Below, one piece after another: positions 32,389 to 41,782 of a DNA stretch of 64,000 nucleotides. A program made the position numbers and the translations under genes. Within the stretch, counting starts at the first letter, position 1. Each line of letters opens with the position of its first letter. The notes under the pieces are model-generated. The model saw only the letters and a program-made list of their open reading frames with translations. It was not told where the DNA came from and ran no database searches. The DNA lies in contig NZ_JAERRJ010000007.1 of NCBI RefSeq assembly GCF_016741815.1, forward strand, positions 124,001 to 188,000, read 5' to 3'. This DNA comes from Nocardia acididurans (GTDB taxonomy: Bacteria; Actinomycetota; Actinomycetes; Mycobacteriales; Mycobacteriaceae).

Positions 32389-34143
32389 ATGACGGCGGGT
32401 GACAGCGATGAGAAGGCCAGCGGGAGTAGCCCATCCGGCGTAATCGCCCACCCCCGTGGACCTCGTCGCAGCGCGGCCGTGCATCGCACCGTGGAACTGG
32501 GCCGGCGGCTCATCGGCCTGGACGTCTCACGCGACCACACGGTCGGCGACCTGCACCACGACGAGGCCGCCTCCCAGAGGCTCAACGCCCGGGAGAAAAC
32601 CCAGTTCGACCGGGTGCGCATGCTCGGGGCGACCGGCTCGGTGATGATGGCCCTGGGCGCGCTCGGACTCGGCGCCCAGCCGACCCTGCAGAACCCGACC
32701 TCGGGCAAGGCCCTGTTGGGGCTGCTCGCGCGGACCTACAACGCCACACTGGCCATCACCATGGTCGGCACCGCGGTGGTCATGCTCTCGTGGCTGCTGA
32801 TGGGACGCTTCGCACTCGGGCTGCCGTCGCGGGGAGTTCGCCGGGTCACCCGCTCGCAGCTGGATCGCACGCTGCTGCTGTGGATCATTCCGCTGTCCAT
32901 CGCGCCGCCGATGTTCAGCAATGACGTCTACTCGTATCTCGCGCAGGGTGAAATCGCGGCCCGCGGACTCGACCCCTATTCGGTCGGACCGGAACAGGGA
33001 CTCACCCTCGACAATCCACTGACCAAACAGGTGTCGGGAATCTGGCAGAAAACCCCCGCCCCCTATGGACCGTTATCCCTGTGGATAGGTCGCGGTATCG
33101 CGGAGATAACCGGCGACAACATCATCGCCGGGGTGCTCCTGCATCGGCTGGTGGCCCTGCTCGGCGTCGCCTGCATTGTCTGGGCACTGCCGCGACTGGC
33201 CCGCCGCTGCGGCGTTTCCAGTGTTGCCGCCCTGTGGCTGGGCGCGGCCAATCCGCTGGTGCTCTTCCATTTGGTCTCCGGCGCGCACAATGAGGCGCTC
33301 ATGATCGGCCTCATGCTCGTCGGCCTGGAGTTCTGTCTGCGAGCCCTGGATTTCCCTGGGCCACTACGCGGTTCGACCCTGACGCTGTTCCTGGCCGGCG
33401 TCACCGTGATCGCCCTGTCGTCCATGGTGAAGATCCCGTCCATGCTCGCCATGGCCTTCGTCTGGATGGCGCTGACGCGATACTGGGGCGGAGGCTGGCG
33501 CGCCCTCGTCAGATCCGCGGCCCTCCTCGGCGTGGTGACCGGCTTCGTCACCGTCGCCGTCTGTCTCGCCAGCGGCCTCGGCTTCGGCTGGATCTCCACC
33601 CTCACCACCGCCAACGCCGTCCGCAGCTGGATGTCCCTGCCCACCGCCATCGGCGTGGCCACCGCCTTCGGCGGCGTCCTGCTCGGCATCGGCGACCACA
33701 CCACAGCCCTGCTGAGCCTCACCCGCCCGATCGCAGCGGCGGTGGCCGGCGTCATCGTCCTGCGCATGCTCATAGCCACCTACAACGGCCGCCTGAATCC
33801 CGTTGGCGCCCTGGGCGTCTCGTTCGGCTTCGTAGTCCTGCTCTTCCCCGTGGTCCAGCCCTGGTACCTGCTGTGGGGCATAATCCCCCTGGCCGCCTGG
33901 GCCAACCGCCCCGCCTTCCGCATCCCGGCAACCGTCGCCTCCGCCGTGGTCAGCGTTTTCCTCATGCCCACCGGCCGCGACATCACCCCCTTCGTCCTCA
34001 TCTACGCCGCCATCATCACCGTGGTCACCTGCGTCATCCTCATCCTCGCCACCCGCAACTCCCTCCCCTGGCAACACCGCCGCGATCCGAGCGATGACCG
34101 GCCGGTAGCGAGCAGCGCGAAACACCACGTCGGTGGGGTGTAG
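32389..34143 (+). CDS. mptB: Alpha-(1->6)-mannosyltransferase MptB
   Basis: A 584-residue polytopic GT-C glycosyltransferase that uses polyprenyl-phosphomannose to start the mannan core of lipomannan/LAM. A cytosolic N-terminus (about 85 residues) precedes about 12-14 membrane segments. The extracytoplasmic acidic motif SNDVYSYLAQGEIAARGLDPY carries the likely catalytic Asp. Its place before the ABC-ABC-ctaA genes and near suf matches Rv1459c of M. tuberculosis, which is MptB. It supports a lipoarabinomannan-producing host. Confidence 0.9.
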   Translation: MTAGDSDEKASGSSPSGVIAHPRGPRRSAAVHRTVELGRRLIGLDVSRDHTVGDLHHDEAASQRLNAREKTQFDRVRMLGATGSVMMALGALGLGAQPTLQNPTSGKALLGLLARTYNATLAITMVGTAVVMLSWLLMGRFALGLPSRGVRRVTRSQLDRTLLLWIIPLSIAPPMFSNDVYSYLAQGEIAARGLDPYSVGPEQGLTLDNPLTKQVSGIWQKTPAPYGPLSLWIGRGIAEITGDNIIAGVLLHRLVALLGVACIVWALPRLARRCGVSSVAALWLGAANPLVLFHLVSGAHNEALMIGLMLVGLEFCLRALDFPGPLRGSTLTLFLAGVTVIALSSMVKIPSMLAMAFVWMALTRYWGGGWRALVRSAALLGVVTGFVTVAVCLASGLGFGWISTLTTANAVRSWMSLPTAIGVATAFGGVLLGIGDHTTALLSLTRPIAAAVAGVIVLRMLIATYNGRLNPVGALGVSFGFVVLLFPVVQPWYLLWGIIPLAAWANRPAFRIPATVASAVVSVFLMPTGRDITPFVLIYAAIITVVTCVILILATRNSLPWQHRRDPSDDRPVASSAKHHVGGV

Positions 34144-34181
34144 CGTGGGTCACTTCCAGTGACCACCTACGGTGTACATCC

Positions 34182-35114
34182 GTGACCGCAGCTTCCGTAC
34201 CCGCCGTACGTGTCGACGGCGTCGTGAAACGCTACGGCGAGACCACCGCGGTCGATGGCATCAGCTTCGAACTCGAACGCGCGCAGGTGCTGGCGTTGCT
34301 CGGACCCAATGGGGCCGGGAAGACGACCACCACGGAGATGTGCGAGGGGTTTGTGACTCCGGACGCCGGGAGCGTGCGGGTGCTGGGCCTGGACCCGATC
34401 GCCGATTCCGATCGACTACGGCCGCGCATCGGGGTGATGCTGCAGGGGGGCGGGGCCTATCCGGGGTCGCGGGCCGGGGAGATGCTGGATCTGGTGGCGT
34501 CGTATTCGGCGGATCCGCTGGATCCGCAGTGGCTGCTGGAGACGCTCGGACTGAGTGAGGCTCGGCGGACGCCGTACCGGCGGTTGTCGGGTGGGCAGCA
34601 GCAGCGGTTGGCCTTGGCGTGTGCGCTGGTGGGACGGCCGGAGATCGTGTTCCTGGATGAGCCGACCGCCGGGTTGGACGCGCAGGCGCGGCATCTGGTG
34701 TGGGAGCTCATCGACGCGCTGCGACGCGACGGGGTGAGCGTGCTGATGACCACGCACATGATGGACGAGGCCGAGCAGCTCGCGGATCAGCTGGTGATCA
34801 TCGATCACGGGCAGATCGTGGCGCAGGGCACGCCCAGTGAGGTGACCTCGCACGGGGCCGAGGGGCGACTGGCGTTCCACGCGCCGCCGAAACTCGATCT
34901 CTCGCTGCTGGAAGCCGCACTGCCGGAAGGGTTCACGCCGCGCGAGACCTCGCCGGGGTCGTACCTGCTGCAGGGTGACATCACCCCGCAGGTGCTGGCC
35001 ACCATGACGGCCTGGTGCGCGCGAATCGACGTGCTGCCCACCGATATCCGCATCGACCAGCGCCGGCTGGAAGACGTGTTCCTCGAACTGACCGGACGGG
35101 AGCTGCGAGGGTGA
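34182..35114 (+). CDS. ABC exporter ATP-binding protein (Rv1458c-like)
   Basis: A 310-residue ABC ATPase: Walker A GPNGAGKT, signature LSGGQQQR, Walker B IVFLDEPTAGLD, and H-loop MTTHMMDEAEQL. The C-terminal 80 residues form the extra domain of drug/lipid exporters. It starts at GTG 38 bp after mptB and overlaps the permease gene by 4 bp (GTGA). It corresponds in position to Rv1458c. The transported substrate is unknown; heme, lipid or drug have been suggested for this class. Confidence 0.93.
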   Translation: MTAASVPAVRVDGVVKRYGETTAVDGISFELERAQVLALLGPNGAGKTTTTEMCEGFVTPDAGSVRVLGLDPIADSDRLRPRIGVMLQGGGAYPGSRAGEMLDLVASYSADPLDPQWLLETLGLSEARRTPYRRLSGGQQQRLALACALVGRPEIVFLDEPTAGLDAQARHLVWELIDALRRDGVSVLMTTHMMDEAEQLADQLVIIDHGQIVAQGTPSEVTSHGAEGRLAFHAPPKLDLSLLEAALPEGFTPRETSPGSYLLQGDITPQVLATMTAWCARIDVLPTDIRIDQRRLEDVFLELTGRELRG

Positions 35115-35893
35115 TCGAGACCGCCAACCGTTTCGCGCCCGGCACCTTCGCCCCGGACCCGCGCCCCACCACGCGGGCGAAGATGCTGGCGGCGCAGACC
35201 CGGCTCGAACTGATCCTGTTGCTGCGCAACGGCGAACAGCTGCTGCTGACCATGTTCATTCCGATCACGCTGCTGATCGGGTTGACGCTGCTGCCGTTGC
35301 GCGGGCTCGGCGATCATCGCGTGGACAAGGTGGTGCCCGCGGTCATGATGGTCGCCATCATGTCCACGGCGTTCACCGGCCAGGCCATCGCCGTCGGCTT
35401 CGACCGGCGTTACGGGGCGCTGAAACGCCTGGGTGCGACACCGCTGCCGCGCTGGGGCATCGTCGCGGGCAAATGCGCGGCCGTGCTGATCGTGGTGGTG
35501 CTGCAGTCGATTCTGCTGGGCGGCATCGGTTTCGCGCTCGGCTGGCGGCCGACGATCACCGGGCTGCTGCTCGGCGCGGTCGTGATCGCCCTCGGCACAG
35601 CCACATTCGCGGCGCTGGGCCTGCTGCTGGGCGGCACCCTCAAGGCCGAGATCATTCTGGCGCTGGCGAACATCCTCTGGTTCGTCATGCTCGGCATCGG
35701 CAGCCTGGTGCTGGTGTCGGAGGACATTCCCAGCGCGGTGAGCCTGATCGCACGCCTCATCCCGTCGGGCGCGCTGGCGGAATGCCTGGATCAGGCCATG
35801 CGCAACAGCATCGACTGGTACGGCATCGCGGTCCTGTTGGGCTGGGGCGGCCTCAGCGGCTTCCTGGCCACCCGCTTCTTCCGCTTCGACTGA
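35111..35893 (+). CDS. ABC-2 type exporter permease (Rv1457c-like)
   Basis: A 260-residue ABC-2 permease with six hydrophobic segments, the first after LELILLLRNGEQLLLTMFIP. The cytosolic motif GFDRRYGALKRLGATPLPR is typical of ABC-2 subunits. It is translationally coupled to the ATPase and precedes ctaA, with which it may share a transcript. It corresponds in position to Rv1457c. Confidence 0.93.
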   Translation: MIETANRFAPGTFAPDPRPTTRAKMLAAQTRLELILLLRNGEQLLLTMFIPITLLIGLTLLPLRGLGDHRVDKVVPAVMMVAIMSTAFTGQAIAVGFDRRYGALKRLGATPLPRWGIVAGKCAAVLIVVVLQSILLGGIGFALGWRPTITGLLLGAVVIALGTATFAALGLLLGGTLKAEIILALANILWFVMLGIGSLVLVSEDIPSAVSLIARLIPSGALAECLDQAMRNSIDWYGIAVLLGWGGLSGFLATRFFRFD

Positions 35894-35958
35894 ACACCGA
35901 CGACGCTGCGTAGTAGGGCGGGTGATCGGGCGATATTCCGCCCCGCTACCATCGGTCC

Positions 35959-36927
35959 GTGCTATCTCGCGCAATCGAGCGACTCGCCGACCTGTTCCCG
36001 CTGCCTTCGCTGCGGGCGCAGCGATGGATCGCCTTCGCGGTCATCCTGACCCAGGCCGGAATCTCGGTGACCGGAGCCATTGTTCGCGTCACCGCGTCCG
36101 GACTGGGGTGCCCCACGTGGCCGCAGTGCTTCCCCGGCAGCTTCGTGCCGGTGACCGTGGCCGAGGTGCCGGTGCTGCATCAGGCGGTCGAATTCGGTAA
36201 CCGCATGCTGACTTTCGTGGTGACGCTGTTCGCCGCGGCCATCGTGCTGGCGGTCGTGCGGGCGCGGCGGCGGCGCGAGGTGATCGCCTACGCGTGGATG
36301 ATGCCGGGCGGCACCGTGGTGCAGGCCATCATCGGCGGCATCACCGTGCGCACCGGATTGCTGTGGTGGACAGTCGCGGTACACCTGCTCGCCTCCATGG
36401 TCATGGTGTGGCTGGCGGTGCTGCTGTACGCGAAGATCAGCGAACCCGATGACGGGGTCGCGGTCGTACAGGTGCCCAAGCCGCTGCGGATCCTGACGGT
36501 GATCAGCGGTGTGGCCCTGGCCGCCACACTCATCGCGGGCACGCTGGTCACGGGCGCGGGACCGCACGCGGGCGACAAGAGCCTCGAGCGTCCGGTCGAG
36601 CGGTTGCAGGTCGAGATCGTCACCCTGGTGCACCTGCATGCCGAACTGCTTGTCGCGTATCTGTCGCTGCTGGTGGGCCTGGGCTTCGGGCTCGCCGCGA
36701 TCGGCATGACCAAGGCGATCCGGACGCGCTACATCGTGCTCGTCGCGCTGGTGTGCTCGCAGGCGCTGGTGGGTCTGGTCCAGTACTTCACCGATGTCCC
36801 GGCGGCGCTGGTGGCCGTGCACGTCGGCGGCGCGGCGGCCTGCACCGCCGCGACCGCCGCCCTGTGGGCCGCCATGCGCACCCGCGAGTCGGTGCCCGCG
36901 CAGATCGCGAAACCCGTCACGGCCTGA
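35959..36927 (+). CDS. ctaA: Heme A synthase
   Basis: A 322-residue CtaA/Cox15 that converts heme O to heme A for cytochrome oxidase. It has eight membrane segments in two pseudo-repeats. The heme-ligand His residues lie in VLHQAVEFGNR and WTVAVHLLAS of the first half and in LVHLHAELLVAY and LVAVHVGGA of the second. The Cys pair in GCPTWPQCFPGS is the conserved extracytoplasmic pair of type A2 enzymes. It starts at GTG 65 bp after the permease. Confidence 0.96.
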   Translation: MLSRAIERLADLFPLPSLRAQRWIAFAVILTQAGISVTGAIVRVTASGLGCPTWPQCFPGSFVPVTVAEVPVLHQAVEFGNRMLTFVVTLFAAAIVLAVVRARRRREVIAYAWMMPGGTVVQAIIGGITVRTGLLWWTVAVHLLASMVMVWLAVLLYAKISEPDDGVAVVQVPKPLRILTVISGVALAATLIAGTLVTGAGPHAGDKSLERPVERLQVEIVTLVHLHAELLVAYLSLLVGLGFGLAAIGMTKAIRTRYIVLVALVCSQALVGLVQYFTDVPAALVAVHVGGAAACTAATAALWAAMRTRESVPAQIAKPVTA

Positions 36928-36934
36928 ATCGGCC

Positions 36935-36964
36935 ACCGGCGGCGAGGATTCCTCTCCCGCCGGT
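36935..36964. terminator. Bidirectional hairpin between ctaA and methyltransferase
   Basis: ACCGGCGG and CCGCCGGT are exact inverted copies, with an inner GAGG/CCTC, in the 46-bp gap between convergent genes. No T-run follows. Confidence 0.6.
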
Positions 36965-36973
36965 AACCCCGTG

Positions 36974-37843
36974 TCAGCGCCGGTCGGCGACGACCACGCG
37001 TCCGGCGCGCAAGGCGGGCTTGTTGGCGCCCTCGATGCCGATCTCCTGTGCGGCCGTGAGCTGATCCACATCGCTGATCACGCCGAACCCGTACTCGTTC
37101 AAGAGATTTCGCATCGGCTCCGGTGTCCACTGGGATCGGGTCGGTTCGTGTGCCATCGGATTGCGGCCGCTGCGCGCCAGAATCAGCGATGCGGCCTTGC
37201 GGCCGAGTCCGGCGAGCCGCGACGGCGTCTGATAGGTGAGGATCAACCGGCTGCCGGGCGCACTGTGTTTGGCGATCTCGCCGAGGGTGGCCGCCACCTG
37301 CTCGGGCGTCAGGTACATGACGACGCCCTCCCAGATCCAGGTGGTCGGCACGGTCTCGTCGTGGTCGGCCTCGCCCAATCGTGTTCCGAGCGAATCGTGT
37401 TCGAAGTCGACCGGCACGTATCGCACCGCGGCCAGGGGCTGCCGCTCCCCCATGCGCTCGCGCTTCTCCCCCTGTGAGGCGGGCTGATCCACCTCGAAGA
37501 CCTCGACGCTCGCCAGCTCCGGCATGCGCCAGGCGCGCGCGTCCAGCCCGGCGCCGAGTATCACGAGCTGCTGATTCCCCTTCTCGCGCAACGCATCGTC
37601 GATGACCACCGTCCGTGCGGCCATCACTTCCGCTGTGGCGGTGAGCAATTCGTATTCCACCGCGTCCGCGAAGCCCTTGGGCTTGGTCCGGGCGCGCACC
37701 AGCCCCACGATCCCCCGCTCGTCCTCGGTGAGCAGTTCGACGGCCAGCGGGTCGGCGAATCGTCCCGCCGCCAGCCGCCCATCGGCGGCCGCCCGGCCCT
37801 GACACACAAGAATCGCGGTTCTGCTGGCTCTGCGCTCGGTCAT
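36974..37843 (-). CDS. Class I SAM-dependent methyltransferase (TIGR00027/LCMT type)
   Basis: A 289-residue methyltransferase. The SAM-binding motif is QQLVILGAGLDARAWR, the acidic strand end VEVFEVDQPASQ binds the ribose, and the family TTWIWEGVVMYLTPEQV follows. This class is greatly expanded in mycobacteria and Nocardia, and substrates are mostly unknown. The start at MTERRASRTA was chosen; an ATG three codons upstream is possible. It is convergent with ctaA. Confidence 0.9.
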   Translation of the reverse strand: MTERRASRTAILVCQGRAAADGRLAAGRFADPLAVELLTEDERGIVGLVRARTKPKGFADAVEYELLTATAEVMAARTVVIDDALREKGNQQLVILGAGLDARAWRMPELASVEVFEVDQPASQGEKRERMGERQPLAAVRYVPVDFEHDSLGTRLGEADHDETVPTTWIWEGVVMYLTPEQVAATLGEIAKHSAPGSRLILTYQTPSRLAGLGRKAASLILARSGRNPMAHEPTRSQWTPEPMRNLLNEYGFGVISDVDQLTAAQEIGIEGANKPALRAGRVVVADRR

Positions 37844-37883
37844 GCCGCCCATTATGTGCGGGTTTTCGATCTTGTGCCCGTAC

Positions 37884-38249
37884 CTATGCCACGGCCAGCA
37901 GCAGTCCGGCACCCACCAGTTCGACCAGGAAGAACACCCAGTTCGGATAGAAGGAGGTGCGCTCCTCGAGGACGGCCGCGACGGCCCGGCCCACCGCCAT
38001 TCCGGCCAGGGCGACCGCCACGGTCACCAGGATGCCGGTGCGCAGCGAATCGTCCCGCGTCGCGGCGAAGACCAGAATTCCGGCCATCGCCACGCCGAAG
38101 CCGCCGTACACGGCCCGCACCTCGTAGCGGGCCGCCGGATCCTGGAGTCGAATTCCGAAGGGGCGCACCACGGCCGCGGGAGCCGCCAGGGCGTACACGC
38201 CCATCCCGAGGAAGAACAGCGCGGTGATGCTGATGAAAATGACGGGCAC
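37884..38249 (-). CDS. DUF4345-type small membrane protein
   Basis: A 121-residue protein with four hydrophobic segments (first near 1-22, last EERTSFYPNWVFFLVELVGAGLLL). The central RYEVRAVYGGFGVAMAG and LAGMAVGRAVA stretches match DUF4345. Function is unknown. It starts at GTG and is divergent from the AraC-type gene with only a 37-bp gap, so the two promoters overlap and joint control by the AraC protein is plausible. Confidence 0.8.
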   Translation of the reverse strand: MPVIFISITALFFLGMGVYALAAPAAVVRPFGIRLQDPAARYEVRAVYGGFGVAMAGILVFAATRDDSLRTGILVTVAVALAGMAVGRAVAAVLEERTSFYPNWVFFLVELVGAGLLLAVA

Positions 38250-38286
38250 CGGTAGCCTCCGTTTCGTGTCGAGCGATGAGGCAAGG

Positions 38287-39117
38287 ATGCCGGGGCCGGG
38301 GTCGACGGCGCTTCCGTCAACCTGCTATCCGACGGTGTGGATGTCCGCAGGTCACGCCCTGTACGCGGGACCGGCCCTGGACCTGGAACCACACTCGGGC
38401 TCGGTGTGGTGCTTCGCCGTCGGCGTCGACCATCCCTTCACCATCCGGCTCGGCGACGCCGATCGGTTCGACACCACGACCGCGCTGATCCCGCCACGCA
38501 CCACCCATCAGCTCATCGCGCACGGCGGCCGGATGATCTTCGCCTACCTGGATCCGAGCTCGCACCGCGCGCAGGCGTGCCGGGAGCTGATGACGGACCG
38601 GACCCGGGCCGTCGGCGTCGGCCACACCGCCGACCAGCGGCTCCGCGAGCTGGGAGCCACCCTGCTCGCCGCCACCGCCGCGGAGATTCCGATCGACGGT
38701 GCGCGCTCGGCCACGGAAACCCTGGGTATCGCGTGGCTCGACCTCGCCGCACCGGCGCTCCAGCAGGTGATGGACGCGCGAATCACGGAGGCGGTCAAGA
38801 TAATTCACAACGACCCCGCCGCCACGGTCCCGGCCGGTGAACTCGCCGCCCAGGCCGGGCTGTCGGAATCCCGCTTCCTGCACCTGTTCCGGCAGGAGGC
38901 GGGCACCAGCCTGCGCCGCTACCGGCAGTGGGCGCGGCTGCTGCACACCGCCACGGTCTTCCTCGCGGGCCACGATTTGACCAGGGCCGCAACCGAAGCC
39001 GGATTCGCCAGCCCCTCGCACTTCGCCGACCGGTTCCGGATCACCTTCGGCCTGTCCGCCACCCGCCTGCTCGGTTCGGGCGCGCGTCTGCGCCTGCTGG
39101 ATCAGGAAAGGAACTGA
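38287..39117 (+). CDS. AraC-family transcriptional regulator
   Basis: About 276 residues: an N-terminal cupin-like sensor (ALIPPRTTHQLIAHGGRMIFAYLDP) and a C-terminal double HTH (about 178-262), with VPAGELAAQAGLSESRFLHLF and LTRAATEAGFASPSHFADRFRITFGLS. The ATG with GAGG five bases upstream was chosen; a GTG seven codons earlier is possible. It faces the DUF4345 gene, its most likely target. Confidence 0.88.
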   Translation: MPGPGSTALPSTCYPTVWMSAGHALYAGPALDLEPHSGSVWCFAVGVDHPFTIRLGDADRFDTTTALIPPRTTHQLIAHGGRMIFAYLDPSSHRAQACRELMTDRTRAVGVGHTADQRLRELGATLLAATAAEIPIDGARSATETLGIAWLDLAAPALQQVMDARITEAVKIIHNDPAATVPAGELAAQAGLSESRFLHLFRQEAGTSLRRYRQWARLLHTATVFLAGHDLTRAATEAGFASPSHFADRFRITFGLSATRLLGSGARLRLLDQERN

Positions 39118-39156
39118 CGCCGAATGTACCTGTGGAGGGTTGAACCGACCCCTCCG

Positions 39157-40275
39157 CTACCGGAAGAGGTTGTGCAGGTAGGTGTTCGTGTCGGCATAGG
39201 TGTCGTCGAGCGCCTGCATGTGGTCGTAGCCCGGGTAGTCGCGGGTGTCGACGCCGACACCGGCGGCCCGCAGGTCCGCGACCTGCTTCCACAACATGGG
39301 CGCGGGCACGTCGATGTCGTTGCTGCCCTGCACGATCAGTAGCGGGTGGTCGTAGCCGGTGGTGGGGACGTCGAGAACGGAGCGGGCCATTGCTTCGAAA
39401 CCACCGTCCGCCAAGGGTTTCGTGAACATATCGGCCATGGAGACCCGCTCGAGCCGGGCCGTCATGTCGTCGTAGCAATACTGCCCGCTGTCGGCGACGA
39501 TCCGGCGGCCCAGGGGCGTGAGGTAGGCGTCCAGGTCGAAGCCGGGCCGGGCGGCCCGCAGGCCGCCGAGGACGTAGCTCGTGTAGGTCTTCATCCCCGC
39601 GGGCAGGATGTCCGGGGTACCCGGACGGCCCAGCAGCAGCAGGGTGTCGGTAATGCTGGCGCCGGGTGCGATGGCAATCGCCCCACGGTAATCCAGCTCC
39701 GGAGCGTAGGTGGTGGCCTGGGCCGCGGTGAACAGTGCCGCGTGCCCGCCCTGGGAATGGCCGACCGCCGCCCACCGCGCCGACAGTGACGGGTCGAGTG
39801 CTCGCGCGGCGCGAACCAGATCGATCGCGCTGTTCGCGGCCGCGCGCCCGTCGAGGTAGGCGTGCTCGCCCGGGGTGCCGAGCCCGATGTAGTCGGTAGC
39901 CGCGACCGCGAAGCCCTGACTCAGCAGGTTCTGCAGGTAGGGGCGGTAGAAGGTGAAGTCGGTGCGGGTGGGCGCGCAGTCGTCGGCGCGCCCGACGGTG
40001 CCGTGCTCCCAGGCCACCACCGGCCAGCCGCCCGGCGGCGGAGTTCCGTTCGGCACGAACAGCGCACCCGAGGACAGCGCGGGCTCGCCCAGCGAGTTCT
40101 GTGTCCGGTACTCGAGGCGCTTGGCTGCGGCCGCGCCGGGAATCCACTGATCAGCGGCCAGATCGGCGACCGCCGCGCGGGCCCCTGCCGGATCCGCGTG
40201 CGCAGGTCCTGAGGCGGTGCACACGACGGCCGCGCCGAACAGTGCGGCGACGACGGCGGGTATCGAACGATTCAT
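39157..40275 (-). CDS. Secreted lipase (LIP family, PF03583 type)
   Basis: A 372-residue exported lipase. It has a signal peptide (NRSIPAVVAALFGAAVVCTA, cleavage after AHA near residue 28), the nucleophile elbow VGHSQGGHAA, and a late GYDHMQALDD with the catalytic His. DDCAPTRTDF and GQYCYDD hold Cys residues that may form a disulfide. It fits the secretory lipase family common in Nocardia and Mycobacterium. It is divergent from a TetR gene, with repeated operator-like sequences between. Confidence 0.9.
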   Translation of the reverse strand: MNRSIPAVVAALFGAAVVCTASGPAHADPAGARAAVADLAADQWIPGAAAAKRLEYRTQNSLGEPALSSGALFVPNGTPPPGGWPVVAWEHGTVGRADDCAPTRTDFTFYRPYLQNLLSQGFAVAATDYIGLGTPGEHAYLDGRAAANSAIDLVRAARALDPSLSARWAAVGHSQGGHAALFTAAQATTYAPELDYRGAIAIAPGASITDTLLLLGRPGTPDILPAGMKTYTSYVLGGLRAARPGFDLDAYLTPLGRRIVADSGQYCYDDMTARLERVSMADMFTKPLADGGFEAMARSVLDVPTTGYDHPLLIVQGSNDIDVPAPMLWKQVADLRAAGVGVDTRDYPGYDHMQALDDTYADTNTYLHNLFR

Positions 40276-40296
40276 GGCGGCTGCTCCTCGGTTCTC

Positions 40297-40337
40297 GGCA
40301 ACGCTGTTATGCAACACTGTTGTATGACAGTGTTGCC
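40297..40337. promoter_or_regulatory. Operator region with three CAACACTGT-type half-sites
   Basis: Within 41 bp there are CAACGCTGT, CAACACTGT (itself part of the palindrome CAACA-C-TGTTG) and the inverted ACAGTGTTG. The outer arms GGCAACGCTGT and ACAGTGTTGCC pair with one mismatch. The site lies between the divergent lipase and tetR genes, as expected for the TetR operator. Confidence 0.7.
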
Positions 40338-40375
40338 GGAGAGCCGCGACTTCCGCAAGACCGAAGGGATGTGAC

Positions 40376-40978
40376 ATGCCAGTCGAGGTCGACAGCGCCG
40401 ATCGCCGCCGCCGCATCGGCGAGGCGGGGGTGAGGATCGTCCGCGAGCACGGCGTCGCCGGTCTGACGGTGCGCGCGGTGGCCGCGGCGCTGGGCGGATC
40501 CACCAGCCTCATCACCAATTACGTGCGCAACCGCACCCAGCTACTGGATCTCACCCTGGAAACCCTGGTGCACCAATGGGATACCCAGGTCGATGAACTG
40601 ACCGGAGATGCCGGGCAGCGGTTGCGCCGACTCGCCGAGTGGGCATTGGACTGGAACCGGGACACCGGCCCGACGGTGGCGAAGATCCTGGTCCAGATCC
40701 TCGGCGAGAACGCGATCGACGCACAGCGACTGGCCACCCTGCACCACGAACTCGACCGCTTGCGCGGGCGGCTCATCGCGGCCCTGCGCGCCGCGCAGGT
40801 ACCGGATGCCGACACCGCCGCGGATGTCCTCTACCTCGCCTCCCGCGGCGCGATGATCACCAGCGTGGAGAATCCGGGAGACTGGCCCGCCGAGCGCCTC
40901 GCCCGAGCGGCCGACCATCTCGCGCGCACGCTGGCGGCCGGGCCGGACAGCGAAAAGCCCTGGTCAGGAGAGTCGTGA
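40376..40978 (+). CDS. TetR-family regulator next to secreted lipase
   Basis: A 200-residue TetR repressor with the HTH in GVAGLTVRAVAAALGGSTSLITNYVRNRTQLL. The C-terminal ligand domain belongs to no class I can name. Its gene is divergent from the lipase gene with a repeated operator between, so it probably represses both. Its stop codon lies inside the terminator of the convergent nag-pts operon. Confidence 0.9.
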   Translation: MPVEVDSADRRRRIGEAGVRIVREHGVAGLTVRAVAAALGGSTSLITNYVRNRTQLLDLTLETLVHQWDTQVDELTGDAGQRLRRLAEWALDWNRDTGPTVAKILVQILGENAIDAQRLATLHHELDRLRGRLIAALRAAQVPDADTAADVLYLASRGAMITSVENPGDWPAERLARAADHLARTLAAGPDSEKPWSGES

Positions 40979-40984
40979 CCAGGG
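40954..40984 (-). terminator. Intrinsic terminator of the nag-pts operon
   Basis: AGCCCTGGTCA and TGACCAGGGCT form a perfect 11-bp stem with a 9-base loop, followed on the minus strand by TTTT. It lies 16 bp beyond the nagB stop and overlaps the 3' end of the convergent tetR gene. Confidence 0.85.
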
Positions 40985-40999
40985 CTGCTCGCGGTCTGC

Positions 41000-41782
41000 T
41001 CAGAAGCTCTGCCAGGACGGCTTGTTCTCGACCGCGAAACGGTAGTAGTCGACGGCCTTCAGATTCGCCGCGGCGGCGGGATCCACGATCACCGTGACAT
41101 GCGGGTGCATCTGCAGAATCGACGCCGGGCAGAACGCCGAGACCGGGCCTTCCACGGCGGCGGCGACGGCTTCAGCCTTGCCCGCGCCGGTGGCGATCAT
41201 GAGCAGATGGTCCGCGTCGCCGATGGTTCCGAGGCCCTGGGTCAGCACATGGGTGGGCACCTGCGCGAGATCGTCCTCGAAGAAGCGCGCGTTGTCCTCG
41301 CGGGTCTTCGGGGTCAGCGTCTTGACCCGGGTGCGCGAGCGCAGCGAGGAACCAGGCTCGTTGAATCCGAGGTGCCCGTTCGCGCCGATTCCGAGGATCT
41401 GCACCGACACCGGGCCTTCGTCGGCGATCATCTGCTCGTATTCCGCTGCGGCAGCCGGGATGTCGGCGGCATTGCCGTCGGGGCTGTGCACCAGGTTGTC
41501 GGCGAAGTCCACGTGCGAGGTGAATTCGTCGCGAATGAACTGCGCGTAGGACTGCGGATGTCCGGGCGGCAGGCCGATGTACTCGTCGAGCAGAAAGGCG
41601 TGCACGCCACGGAAACTCAGGTTCTCCTCGCGATGCTGCCGGATCAGCTCCCGGTACGCGCCCAGCGGTGAGGACCCGGTGGCCAGCCCGATGGCGCGGG
41701 CGCCGCGGCGCACATGGTCGGCCATGATGCGGCCGGCCAGCACACCGGCTTCGGCCGCGTTGTCGGTGATCACGAGTTCCAT
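41000..41782 (-). CDS. nagB: Glucosamine-6-phosphate deaminase
   Basis: A 260-residue NagB that converts glucosamine-6-phosphate to fructose-6-phosphate and ammonia. The catalytic residues appear in FLLDEYIGL (Asp) and GIGANGHLGFNEPG (His and Glu). SSLRSRTRVKTL is a conserved substrate or allosteric region. It is the last gene of the GlcNAc operon and overlaps nagA by 13 bp. Confidence 0.97.
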   Translation of the reverse strand: MELVITDNAAEAGVLAGRIMADHVRRGARAIGLATGSSPLGAYRELIRQHREENLSFRGVHAFLLDEYIGLPPGHPQSYAQFIRDEFTSHVDFADNLVHSPDGNAADIPAAAAEYEQMIADEGPVSVQILGIGANGHLGFNEPGSSLRSRTRVKTLTPKTREDNARFFEDDLAQVPTHVLTQGLGTIGDADHLLMIATGAGKAEAVAAAVEGPVSAFCPASILQMHPHVTVIVDPAAAANLKAVDYYRFAVENKPSWQSF

